Shown in pieces: positions 36,802-46,811 of a DNA stretch of 64,000 bases (positions are counted from its first letter, which is position 1; the number at the start of each line of letters is the position of its first letter). The notes below the pieces were generated by a model. It searched no databases and was not told the origin of the DNA. It saw only the letters and a list, made by a program, of their open reading frames with translations. Source of the DNA: Bombardia bombarda (Eukaryota > Ascomycota > Sordariomycetes > Sordariales > Lasiosphaeriaceae); the NCBI GenBank assembly GCA_030512295.1, contig JAULSR010000007.1:1388501-1452500 (forward strand), written 5' to 3'. Made by a program: the position numbers and the translations under genes.

Positions 36802-37514
36802 ATGATCTTCACCCTTTCTTCAATTCTGGGCTTCTTGCTCCCAACCTTTCTCGGAGGGAACCAGCTCGTCGCGGCTCTCGCTGTGAAGAATGAACAGCTC
36901 CACCCAGGCGCTCCCCCAGTAGTCATGTCTTCCCGAAACGTGAATGACAACCCAACCTGTAAGCCACATCAATGCTGGTCTCAAGATAAGTGCTAACGCA
37001 ATCATCATCAGCCTTGCTCTGTGGCCTCTTCACCACGGCGAACAAAGACTCTGTCAAAGACTTGTTGAACGACCTCAGCGGTCGCTCATCCTCCTGCGAC
37101 ACGCCTGCAAAGACCTGCCGTCGCCATGCTTGCAAGAACAAATCTGGCGTATTCGTATGTTGCCCACCAATTCATTTCGTGATTTCTCTGGGGACCCGGC
37201 CGAAAGAAAAACGTCAATCTTTAATGTTTCCATTGCCCAGACCTTCCTTTCTAACACATATTTAGGTGTGCAACGACACCAACCAACAGATCAGCCTCAA
37301 TTGCAAGACCACAGTCGCCTACTATGCGCAGAATTCGCTCGACCTGTGTTGCACTGGAGGTGATACCGCTGTCTCGGGCCAGCAGTTCAGCGACGGCAAC
37401 TTCAACGTCATTGTTGCCGCAGCCGATTGCAGCACCGGTGAGGATACTTACCGCCCTTCCAAAGGCCCCTCAAGCGACCCCTGGGGCCCGAATGGGGAGT
37501 GTGTTGGGCCTTGA
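36802..37514 (+). CDS. Small secreted ten-cysteine protein, single module
   Basis: Exons 36802-36958, 37012-37154 and 37266-37514 give 182 residues. The signal peptide is about residues 1-27. The module begins LLCGLFTTANKD and continues with CDTPAKTCRRHAC, FVCNDTNQQISLNC, DLCCTGG, VSGQQFSDGNFNVIVA, ADCSTGEDTYRPSKGP, and ends DPWGPNGEC. All ten cysteines are present. Exon 1 and exon 3 are the same length as in the paralogue at 33965, and both introns sit at homologous sites (before LxCG, and just before the Val-Cys-Asn-Asp strand). This copy and module C share the DPWGPNGEC ending. Function unknown; expected to be secreted and disulfide-rich. Confidence 0.82.
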
Positions 37515-37973
37515 TCTGGTCTCTCTACTATTGCGAGAGACTTCTTTGCTTTCACGAAAGTTGGGACAAGGGGCTAGATCAGCTGGCCATGGACTGCGCT
37601 CTAGATTCAAGACCTGTTCAAGGGGTGGAGATATTACACGGGAGGTCCTTTCTTCATTCATTACGTGCATCAAGAGCTAGGAGTGCTCATAAGATGACAA
37701 CGTGGCTCAATTCAATAAGACGGGCCACATACTGGAGTTTACAATGATCCAATAGTCAGACTAGTTCAAAATAGACTGATCTTCGAGATGGATTCTCCTG
37801 AATTCTCCTTAATTCTCCATCAATCCAGGCGTCTGGCCAAAATTGCTCCACCTGGATCTCCTATCTCCCTCCAATGACCATTTCCTGTCCTAATCTGGCT
37901 TCTTCCAATAGACCACACACCCAAACCACACATGCAATTAGCGCTTCGCACATCTAATACACATCCACAAACC

Positions 37974-38405
37974 TCAGACAAAAAGCCCACTCACACAGTC
38001 CAATAGGTAATCATACACCCCCACATCCCCAATCTCCCTCATGGCTCCCTCACACAGCCCCATCGTCTCCTCCACACTCAACCCCAGCGCCCGCGTAAAC
38101 AGCAGCATCGACAAACCCTCCAACCCCCCGTCGATGTTCACAAAGTTCCACCGCCCAATCTCTTTGTACTTCTTCTCGCGTGGCCACACGCTGCTCAGCC
38201 ACTTGAACGTCTTGACCATCACGCCCACCAACCCAGCGGCCGTGAGCATGTCAGCGTATTGCAGCGTGACATCGATGCAGCACCTGAGGCAGGTGGAGCA
38301 TTAATGGTCATGTAGGACATTCAGATGACAAAGGAGGTAGACAGGAGAATGGAGACGACGGGGAGGATCATGTCTGTCATTTCGAGGTGGCCGTTGGGGG
38401 TTGAA
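37974..38405 (-). pseudogene. Relic of a LaeA-like SAM-dependent methyltransferase
   Basis: The minus strand from about 38405 reads NGHLEMTDMILPVVS, resembling the PGGYxExQDxxFP strand of fungal LaeA-like methyltransferases. A stop follows. Further on, in another frame (about 38270-37974), VTLQYADMLTAAGLVGV, VKTFKWLSSVWPREKKY and then GRWNFVNIDGGLEGLSMLL match the C-terminal third of the same family. The SAM-binding half is absent. Stops and frame breaks separate the pieces. It is either a pseudogene or, less likely, the 3' exons of a gene whose 5' part was lost. No intact methyltransferase is present upstream. Confidence 0.65.
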
Positions 38406-39983
38406 GGTAGGCACTACCCACAACACTTGTGCTCGCCATATGGCACGCCTGGACAAGCCTGGTGGTTGCCAACAAAGTTCAGATATGTCGGACTTTAATT
38501 CCAGACATGATGTGGGATCTGGAGACGCGTGGGCCAGAAATCTCTATGGCTTGATGAGTGGGACAGATGCCGTGGCAGAACAGACCACGGACGCGGCAGA
38601 AAAGAGGCACGACCGAGTCATGGGGCCAGACTTGATGACCGTCACTGTATCAATAAGTAGGTAGTAAATACAACCAACACACGAGGATAGTGGCCTAGAT
38701 CAACGCCAATGACCTTGAGTTTCTGTTAGTGTCTTTCTCAAACAACAGTACTAAAAAAGTGTTGCTCTACTTACCTCTACATCTTGAGCGATGGGATAAT
38801 CATGCACACCGACCGAATCGCTGAGAAGGAAATATTATGATTGCACAACCCATTGACACAATTGACAACTCAACGCAGAAATCACGCATCCTCTCAGAGG
38901 GCAATTTAGATGATACTCCCAGTACTCAAGGCATATACCGCCGTCCGTTCTCCTCGTGATATACCATGATATAACACCGAATCGAGGTTTGCGATATCGC
39001 ATTTAACTACATTCATGTCAGAGCAGTCCACGTCTTATGACCCAAGAGTGTAGTTTTTGCGAACTTGCTACCACTGCACCACTCACACCGTTGTCGTCGA
39101 AATCGTCTCGGATCTGTCACACGTACCACTAATAAATTCCATATTGCATTATCTCCGTAGCTTGGTATATGAGTCACACCCACTAAATTGGCTATGCTTG
39201 GATCATGTTCGGTGGCGGACATCGCTTCTCAGCTTGAATGGCGGTGAGTTTAGATGTTGCTGCCGTAGGTAGCAGTGCCTCTGCATGTATAGTAGCACGA
39301 AGTATTCCCGAGAACGGAAGAAAAGTGACGAAGGAGAAATAAACGATGAAGGGCTCAGTCCGTCGGCTTGCTTTACATACGCCTTTCTAGACCACATGTC
39401 AACCCCAGCGCCGCCAAACTATCAAGTCATTCATATCGCCAAACCACACAACCCAAAAGTGGATTGCCAACGGCACAGCATAAGTTGATTCGTCCCCGGT
39501 GCAGTGCTGGCCGTGTCGACGAGAATGCTTTAGGTAGAATAAGCTACTGCAGGGTTGTCACGTCAGCACTTGTTACATCCATTCAACTCCCCTTCTAGCC
39601 GCGGGCCGGAGCTATTCAGCTGTTTGTACGCCGAGTTGTAGCATCCCGGGACGTTCAGTGTAATCAAGGACATGTGTGCCGCTACATGACCACTGGATAG
39701 ACACAAGTCCCCGGCATCGTATCACCGTCACTTATGGAACGGTTACAATTGTCGAGATCCGATGTTGTACCCACCATGTAAGGACAATTGTTCCAGGGCT
39801 ACATCCAAACCGACGAGCGCAACAGCAACAGGTTCACATATCGCCGACAACTTTTGCACCATAGTACCACGAGGACTTGTACGAGACCAGACAATATTTC
39901 TTCCACAACGCATTGCATTCAACCCAACGCTCATCTATCCAACCATAAACAGCAGTGACATATCCCTTCTATCTCTAGACCAG
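38406..39983. other. Gene-free stretch
   Basis: About 1.6 kb without a recognisable gene on either strand. Confidence 0.5.
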
Positions 39984-41582
39984 TCAGTAGTTGCAAATCC
40001 CTCCAACATCATCGTCAATCGTCCATGTCCCCGCCAGCCCCGCAACCTCCACCTCCTCTCTCTCAACCACAAATCCCGCGTCCTCCTCCCCCTTTCCCGC
40101 AAAGAAATCCCCCTGCCCCTCCGCCTTCACCTGCCTGCTCATAAACCGCCTAGTCCACTCTTCCACCGCCGGCTCGCCCGTCTCGTCCCTCGCCTGCTTC
40201 AGGAACAAAATCAACGCCGTACCCCCCGTACCCTTCAGATTCCCTCCTTTCTTCTCTCCACCAACACCACCACCACCACCACCACCACCACCACCGCCAC
40301 CGCCGCCGCCCTGCTGTCGCTGCTGCGCCGCCGCCGCCTTGACATCATAGGCAATCCCCTGCGGCTGCTGGCGCGACGCCGTCGCTAGATTGACCTTGCG
40401 CCTCGTCGCCTCGGGACTGCGACTGCGACTGCGCGCACGCACCTCGCGGCTGGGCAGGACGATATACCGCGTGACAATCGCAATGTGCTTGTCTCTGAGC
40501 ACGCGCAGCATCGACAGACAGGCGTCGTAGGCTAAGCAGAGCGGGCGGTCGGAGCGGTGCTCGTCGACAAAGTCGCGGATGTTTGCGACGCTCTGCACGT
40601 CGCTCAGGAAGCGCGCGTGCGGGCCCGGCATGTACTTGCGCATCTCCATGATGAAATTGTGGCGTGGTGCGGGCGCACGGCCCTCGCGCTCCGACTCATC
40701 AGCATGGTTCTTCTTCTCGCCGGTGGGACGGTGCTCGATGCCGAGGACGATGTCGAAGAACTGGATGAGGCTGCTCTGCGCGTTGCTGCCGCCCGAGTAC
40801 TGGCGGTAGGTCTCGGGGCCGTCGGCGGAGCCGTCCTCGTAGATGACGCCGTGGGGCAGGCCAGCTTCGGCCATGTTCTTGCTGCCAGCCAGGAAGGGGC
40901 GGATGCGGTTGTAGAAGATGGTCGGGTCGCAGCTCTCGTGCATGCGCTGCAGCAGGGTGGTGAGGTCGTCGAGGCGCTCGGCAAAGGTGGCGAGGCAGCG
41001 CGTGACGGTGGCTGCGTCGTTCTGCCGGGCGGCGGCGACGGCGGTCAGCATCAGTGAGATGATGGGGGCGCCGCGGGCCTCCATGGCGACGGAGACGAGG
41101 TAGAACCAGGACTCGTCGAGGGAGCCGGTGAAGGTGTTGAGCGTGGCAAGGTTCTCGAGGTTATCGATATCCTCGTCCACGAACAGCGGCTTGAAGTTCC
41201 ACAGGCAGAGGCTCGCGTAGGTGGCGACGGGCGGCACCTCGAGGTGTTGCGATACCTTGAGCAGCGGCACTGCGATGGATGGCGGCAGACGGTCACTGGG
41301 GCTGTCACCGCCCCAGATGTAGCCGTGGGCCATGAAGGTGAGAAGGGAGTAGGCTCTGCGCCATTCTGCGTCGTGTTCCAGACCGATGGTGGAGAGCACG
41401 GGGAGTCGGCCAACGACGCCTCGCAGGCGTTTGCTGAGGATCAGGGCCTGCAGGTTTGCCGCGATGGCTTCCCACTTGTTGTAGTAGGGATCCGGGAGTC
41501 TCGTCAACGGCAGGACTTCAGGGAGGAAGCCATGGGTTGGAGAGATTCCATAGTCGGCCAAGACGGGAATGGGTGGTAGCAT
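39984..41582 (-). CDS. Indoleamine 2,3-dioxygenase (kynurenine pathway)
   Basis: Haem enzyme that opens the indole ring of tryptophan to N-formylkynurenine, the first step toward NAD or kynurenine breakdown. Intronless, 532 residues from the ATG at 41580-41582 (MLPPIPVLADYG), where homology starts; the frame is open further upstream to 41732 but that part looks non-coding. Recognisable parts: YGISPTHGFLP, WRRAYSLLTFMAHGYIWGG, VATYASLCLWNFKP, PIFYNRIRPFLAGSK-like region (DPTIFYNRIRPFL), and MRKYMPGPHARFL with the proximal haem His at about residue 321. The C-terminal GTGGTALILFLKQARDET is also family-typical. Between the haem region and that motif lies a long low-complexity insert with SRSRSRSPE and a run of 15 Gly encoded by a (GGT/GGC)n tract. 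Cytosolic. Fungi often have several IDO paralogues, so I do not assign a yeast gene name. Confidence 0.92.
   Translation of the reverse strand: MLPPIPVLADYGISPTHGFLPEVLPLTRLPDPYYNKWEAIAANLQALILSKRLRGVVGRLPVLSTIGLEHDAEWRRAYSLLTFMAHGYIWGGDSPSDRLPPSIAVPLLKVSQHLEVPPVATYASLCLWNFKPLFVDEDIDNLENLATLNTFTGSLDESWFYLVSVAMEARGAPIISLMLTAVAAARQNDAATVTRCLATFAERLDDLTTLLQRMHESCDPTIFYNRIRPFLAGSKNMAEAGLPHGVIYEDGSADGPETYRQYSGGSNAQSSLIQFFDIVLGIEHRPTGEKKNHADESEREGRAPAPRHNFIMEMRKYMPGPHARFLSDVQSVANIRDFVDEHRSDRPLCLAYDACLSMLRVLRDKHIAIVTRYIVLPSREVRARSRSRSPEATRRKVNLATASRQQPQGIAYDVKAAAAQQRQQGGGGGGGGGGGGGGGVGGEKKGGNLKGTGGTALILFLKQARDETGEPAVEEWTRRFMSRQVKAEGQGDFFAGKGEEDAGFVVEREEVEVAGLAGTWTIDDDVGGICNY
40265..40309. repeat. 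Trinucleotide (cac/ccg) tract encoding poly-Gly
   Basis: A tract of cac repeats turning into cgc/ccg on the plus strand, read as 15 Gly on the minus strand inside the dioxygenase. Its length is probably polymorphic. Confidence 0.85.
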
Positions 41583-42924
41583 GACTTTGGGCAAGTTGAA
41601 CCAACTAGGCCAGACTTGACAACAATTCTCAATTGAAATTGTGACAATGTGCAACAAGTACTCAGAGTTGAGATGTTTTTTGAGCTTGGTTGTTGTGAGA
41701 GTGTGTAACGTAACGGTGAAAGAGTTGATCAAACAGACAACAGTTCCTGACGCAAGGAGTATACAGAATATGCTCTGTAATACTCCTCAGCCGTGCGAAA
41801 ACTCTGTTGACCCGTGAGCATGAATATCAGTTTGAAGAACAGTCACGACAAAGATAACAGAAATCGGTATGTCATGATGGGTTGACGTTGGGTCCGGGAA
41901 GAGTGGAAGTTGCCAGCCACCGGGGGTGCGGAGTCTTTTATTAATCAGACCAAACATGGAGGGCCCAGAATTACGACAGAAGGCGGCCAAACGGAGCTAA
42001 AACAGAGCGAGAGAAAAAATTATAAATCGCCCCTCTTGTTTCCAACACGCCAAGCGAGTGATGGTGACTCGCGCTCACGAATCTTTGGGGGGCACGGGGG
42101 CTTTGAGTTCGGGCTGGTGGGGACCGAGGGAGGTAAGGCTCATAGGGTAGCGGGTAGTGGTAGTAGACCTAATGGAAGGATACAAAGAAACGCAACAGCT
42201 GCTGTTGTTGGCCCTCGATTACCGCGTTATGGCCCTCCGACCACGGCGATTGCTCGCATTTGATTATTTTTACTCACCGCGCCGCCGTGTCGAATCTGCA
42301 GTTGAATGTCGAATGGGATCCCATGGCGGCCGTTCCACACACCCTGAAACGGCCTGCTGCACGTAAGGAAGCTAGAGCAAGCGAGGCCCGCGTCGAGACC
42401 CGCGCAGCGTGGGTGAATCACGCGATTTCCATGCTGATTGATACGGCCAGGGCGGGTGATGCTCTGCTGGTCAAGTCGGGTCAAGTCGCACTCCTCGGCT
42501 CAATTGGGGGATGGGATCGGGAGAAACGAAAAGATGCAAAAAATTAGCAACCAAAGATGACGAATCGTCGGCAGACCAGATCAAAGTGCGCCAAGGTGCA
42601 GCAGCTACCCCGCGATTAGCCGAGAGTGTCTGGGACTGAACCCTAAGCGCTCATCACGTGAAAGGTTCGGCTTGCTTCACCGATGTGAGTACTCTCATTG
42701 GCTGCTCACCTGTAACCCCCTGCACATGGCGCGCAGACCTGGACCCCCGCCAAGCAAGGACCTCGCCAAGCTAGCAACCTGGTAGCTTGGCTGGAGCTTG
42801 GCAGGCGCCGCAACGCCAGATGGACATGGACCAAGGGCAACGACAGCAACGACATGCAGAACCGGCGCCAAACGTCAACCGCCATGACCCAATAGCGAAG
42901 AATGCGCTGCTGCGACAATTCAAC
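41583..42924. other. Divergent promoter region
   Basis: About 1.3 kb between the dioxygenase and Vps23 starts. No further gene seen. The sequence from 42820 to 42924 is in frame with Vps23 and may be an alternative N-terminal extension. Confidence 0.5.
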
Positions 42925-44837
42925 ATGGTGGTCCAGCAGCACGTCCTGAACTGGCTTTACAGCGTTCTGACCAGCGTATGCCCCCTCCTGAACAATTGAC
43001 AAATGACAGTTCCCCCAAGGCCAACTTGAGCCACATTTCGTCCAGTCCAACTGACTGGTGCTCTCCCTGCACAGGAATACCACGATGTGAACCGAACATA
43101 CAACGATGTCGCCCAGGCGCTGTCGCAGTACCCATCCCTTGCGCCCCGTACAGATGTCCATAGTACGCAGGCATCCATCCTCCCGTCGAGCTTGGAGGTA
43201 TGATGGCTAACCTCCGCTTGCTATGGCAGCATTCCCCAATGGCGCATCTGCCCTGCTACTACATCTCTCGGGCACGATACCCGTCACCTTTCGCGGCACC
43301 ACATACCGGTTCCCCATATCGATATGGGTTCCCCACGCCTACCCCCGAGAGGCCCCTCTCGCCTACGTGACCCCGACCGAGAACATGGTGGTGCGCCCGG
43401 GTCAACACGTAGATCCACAGGGTCAGGTTTATCACCCATACCTTGTTGGCTGGTCGACTTTCTGGGATGTAGGCTGCGGCAGGATTTATATGTATTTATC
43501 TCCAACTATGTGGCTGACAAGTATTGCAGAAATCCACGATTCTGGACTTCCTGGCTATTCTGCGAGACATCTTCGCCAAGGAGCCACCGGTTATCGCCCG
43601 CCAGCAGACACGACCACCTTCTGCCCAACAGCAGCCACTCTCACCACCACCAGTGCCACCCCTCCCACCGGATCTAGCTCCCAGGCCACCGCCTCCCGTT
43701 CAATCTCCTGGTCGAGAAGATGCAGACAGACCCCCGCCACCGCCTCCGAAGCCTGGAGCAAATGTTGATATCCGCCAGCCACAGGGACAGCCATCTCCAG
43801 TACAGCGCCAGTTAACAGGACCTCCATTACCTCCTCATCCACCAAGCATCGGCAGGCCTACCAGCCAATACGGCCCCGAGTCGTCCAGACCCCAGCACGA
43901 GCAACAGTACTCGAGACCAGGGCCATCGCGCTATGACACGGCGCCGCCCTTGCCCCCGCAAGAAGCCTCACAAATCCAACCCCAGTCAAGGGCGTCTTTC
44001 CCGGTATCACAACAGCAGCCTCAACAAGGGGCGCCATACCAGGGCCACTCGCCTCCTGTCGGAGCGAGATCACCTCCCGGTCAACCGCAGTCCCAGTTCT
44101 CACCAAACGACCCACGCCGCATATCAACATTCTCCCAACCCCAGCCATACGGCGGTCCCCCACCCCCCTGGCAACAGCAGCAGCAACAACAGCAACCGCA
44201 ATACCAACCTCCCCCCAATTCCAACAACCCCCAGTCCAACCTCCCCCCAACCCAAACCCCCACCGCCCCCGACCTCATGGACGAAGACCTCACCCTCTCC
44301 ATCCCCTCCCCCTCCTCCGTGCCCGCCCCTCCCATCCCTCCCAACCCCGAAAAAAACGCCCTCCTCCACCAGCTCGCACAGACCCTCCACGCCATGCGCC
44401 AGCAAGTCCGCGCGCAGAACGAATCCTCCCTACAAGGGCTGCAGGCGCAGCGCTCCGCCATGCAGCAGGCCGTCGCCACGCTGCAGACCGAGTCGGCGCA
44501 GCTGAGCCAGCTGTCGCAGGTGCTGGGGTCCAACACGGCCATCCTGCAGGACAGCCTGCGCCGGGCCGACGGCGTCATCGAGAGCTCGGCGCGGCTGCCC
44601 GAGCCGGACGTCGACGAGCTGCTCGTCGCGCAGACGGTAGTGGGCAACCAGCTATATGAGCTAGTGGCGGAGGAGAGGGCGCTAGCGGATGCGATTTTTG
44701 TGCTAGGCAGGGCGGTGGAGCGGGGGCGGATTAGCCCTGGGACGTTTGCCAAGATGACGAGGGGCTTGGCGAGGGAGTGGTATTTGAAGAAGGCGCTGGT
44801 GAGGAAGATTGGGGTTGGGATGGGCTTGGCGGGATGA
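42925..44837 (+). CDS. vps23: ESCRT-I subunit Vps23/Tsg101 (UEV domain protein)
   Basis: Binds ubiquitinated cargo on endosomes and starts ESCRT-dependent sorting into multivesicular bodies. Exons 42925-42975, 43075-43162, 43230-43468 and 43530-44837 give 561 residues. The UEV domain spans roughly 1-145: VLNWLYSVLTSEYHDVNRTY, GTTYRFPISIWVPHAYP, YHPYLVGWSTFWDKSTIL. It has the E2-like fold without the catalytic Cys. A long Pro/Gln-rich linker follows (about 150-390, with poly-Q and PPPPPP), then a coiled coil (LHAMRQQVRAQNESSLQGL onward) and the C-terminal steadiness box (YELVAEERALADAIFVLG). The start chosen gives the usual short lead before VLNWLY; an in-frame ATG at 42820 would add 35 residues. 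Identification rests on the UEV plus steadiness-box combination and is secure. Confidence 0.93.
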
Positions 44838-45443
44838 GTACGTAGGTAGGTAGATGAGTGAATTAGGGTAGGGGAAATGGTGGAATAGGGCGAGGATGGC
44901 AGCTAGCGGGGCGGAGATGGGGGAGGCAAGTGGGCGGCGCAAGGCTGGCTGTGGATTATATATGCATGGAGTTTCTGTTTTTGTAGCGGTAGTAGCGAGA
45001 TGAGAGGCTGGTTTATACTTGATCGTATTCTAGAAGTTACGAGAATATCGTTAGAAATGAGAAGGGTAACGTCTTTTATTAGGAACGAAGGATCACGAAG
45101 ACAAGGAGTGATCAGAGACATCAAGATAATAACCATTAGATTCGAGGCCGCCCAGCAGCTACAACTGCCAAGGTACCTATTTCCAGTCTGCTCGTCCATC
45201 TCGACCGCCGGACCATGTGCTGCTATATGTCAAGGGGTATAAATACTGCTGACAAGAAAGTGATTCGAAAGATTAGAAACCTAGGTCTAGTGAACGAGCT
45301 CCTGTTGAAGAATTATTGACCCGTTCAATTTTGGTTCCCAGGAAGAAGATAAAGGGAAGGGGAAGTTTCGAAGTAGGTGTGTGTGTGTTTTCGAGCGGGC
45401 CAAGAGTCCGGTTCAGAAGGGGGAATGAACCACCATTGCCCCA
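44838..45443. other. Convergent intergenic region
   Basis: About 0.6 kb between the stops of Vps23 and the pheromone receptor. It holds only 3' untranslated sequence as far as I can see. Confidence 0.5.
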
Positions 45444-46811
45444 TTAAATCTTCTGGTCGGTATACCCCTGAGGCACCATGACCTCGGACTGCTCCATTCT
45501 CGTGTCAACCCTGACGCCGCCGCCGCCGCCTCCTCGCTCTAGGTCGGTGCTATCGATCCTGGCCAGCTCGCGGTCAACGTGGTCAACGTGGACCTTTTCG
45601 TTGTTTCTGCTGTTGTTGCTGCTGCTGCTGCTGATAGCATTGCCATTGTTGTTTGCCGGCTCGCTGACGACATATGTCGTGACGCCGGCGGTGAAGGTGG
45701 CATCATTAGCGTGGCTGATAAGAAGAGGCCGTGTGCTGTTGATTGTAGATACCGTTGTTGAACCTATTGTGGATGTTGCCGCGCTGTTCCCAAGCCCTGA
45801 ACGGGACTTGGACGAGGAAGAGGAAGCTGTGGTTGTGAAGAAGTTTGGGTTGGCGAGGCGTTGGGCGACGAGTGTGCCGAGAGGAAGGAGAACGATGACG
45901 GATGTCTGGGCGAGGGAACCGGATTCGAAGTTCTCCTGGGACGTAAATTGGAGAGAGGAAAAGATGACTATAGGTTCATATCTGTTAGCTTCGCCCCCAG
46001 ATAGAAAAAGAACGAGATGGGGCACGAAAGAATGTAGACACTTACTCGGCACAATCATCAGAATGCCATTGGTGATAACCAGCACGTCCATGGCATTCAG
46101 CCCATTCAAGCTCGGCAGAATACTCCGGTGCGACCACATGTGCATGACGAGCCGGATCATGAACAGGAAACAGAACCACGAGACAGAAGCCGTGACGAGC
46201 GCAAGGTAAATAATCTTGGGCCAGTCCGGAGTCATGGTATTGTACAGAATCCACTGGACCTGCATGATGGAGTTGGCGAAGCTGAATCCAACGGTCAGAG
46301 AGATGATGACCGCCGAGATGCCGCACACTATGGCCTTCCACAGCGTTGGCCAGAGTCGCAGCATCGACCAAGCCTGCACAACCAAGGCCAGCTCGATCAG
46401 GATGGTTATTGGTATGCTGAGAAGACTCGCTGTGACGCTGATTCTATAGTCACTAGGCGGGACAAAAGTAGTGTCCCCCGAGACGAGGGTGTAGAACTCC
46501 ATGAAATGTGACGGATAAAACAGAGACAGGAGAACAACGCGGACGAGGTTGATGGTGAGGGAGAGGACGCTGATCATGGCCGGGGCCTTGAGGAAGCGGT
46601 AGCGGGCCGTCATGGCGAGGAGGACGAGGAGCATGAGAAACGTGGCGCCGATTTGGCTGCCGTAGTTGATGGAGGAGGATGTTGCGGACCGGTAAATGGC
46701 CGCAACCTCGTCAGCCTTGATGCTGACGGGGGTGATGCCATCCTGGGCGAGGATAGTGATAGGCTGGGTGAGGGGGCTGAATGCTGTTCCATCGTCGACG
46801 GGAGCAGCCAT
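45444..46811 (-). CDS. STE2-type alpha-pheromone receptor (seven-transmembrane GPCR)
   Basis: Plasma-membrane receptor for the alpha-factor-like mating peptide, signalling through a heterotrimeric G protein to the pheromone MAPK cascade. Exons 46811-46046 and 45967-45444 (intron 45968-46045) give 429 residues. After a short extracellular N-terminus come seven hydrophobic helices. Helix 1 has INYGSQIGATFLMLLVLLAM, an intracellular loop is KAPAMISVLSL, and the region around helices 6-7 contains QFTSQENFESGSLAQTSVI and LPLGTLVAQRLA, the signature end of fungal STE2 receptors. The cytoplasmic tail is Ser/Asn/Gly-rich and variable, as usual for regulation by phosphorylation. The start is the ATG at 46809-46811; the frame is open upstream only to a TTG. 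Its Aspergillus-type counterpart is called PreB/GprA. STE2 receptors are cleared through endosomal sorting, but adjacency to Vps23 is probably chance. Confidence 0.92.
   Translation of the reverse strand: MAAPVDDGTAFSPLTQPITILAQDGITPVSIKADEVAAIYRSATSSSINYGSQIGATFLMLLVLLAMTARYRFLKAPAMISVLSLTINLVRVVLLSLFYPSHFMEFYTLVSGDTTFVPPSDYRISVTASLLSIPITILIELALVVQAWSMLRLWPTLWKAIVCGISAVIISLTVGFSFANSIMQVQWILYNTMTPDWPKIIYLALVTASVSWFCFLFMIRLVMHMWSHRSILPSLNGLNAMDVLVITNGILMIVPSKCLHSFVPHLVLFLSGGEANRYEPIVIFSSLQFTSQENFESGSLAQTSVIVLLPLGTLVAQRLANPNFFTTTASSSSSKSRSGLGNSAATSTIGSTTVSTINSTRPLLISHANDATFTAGVTTYVVSEPANNNGNAISSSSSNNSRNNEKVHVDHVDRELARIDSTDLERGGGGGGVRVDTRMEQSEVMVPQGYTDQKI

Noticed and set aside
39762..40388. Plus-strand ORFs opposite the indoleamine dioxygenase, and similar long antisense ORFs opposite Vps23 and the alpha/beta hydrolase
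   Set aside because: Shadows of GC-rich coding strands with low-complexity composition and no domain.
41583..41732. Upstream extension of the indoleamine dioxygenase frame
   Set aside because: Open by chance; it lacks family similarity and the usual N-terminus begins at MLPPIPVL.
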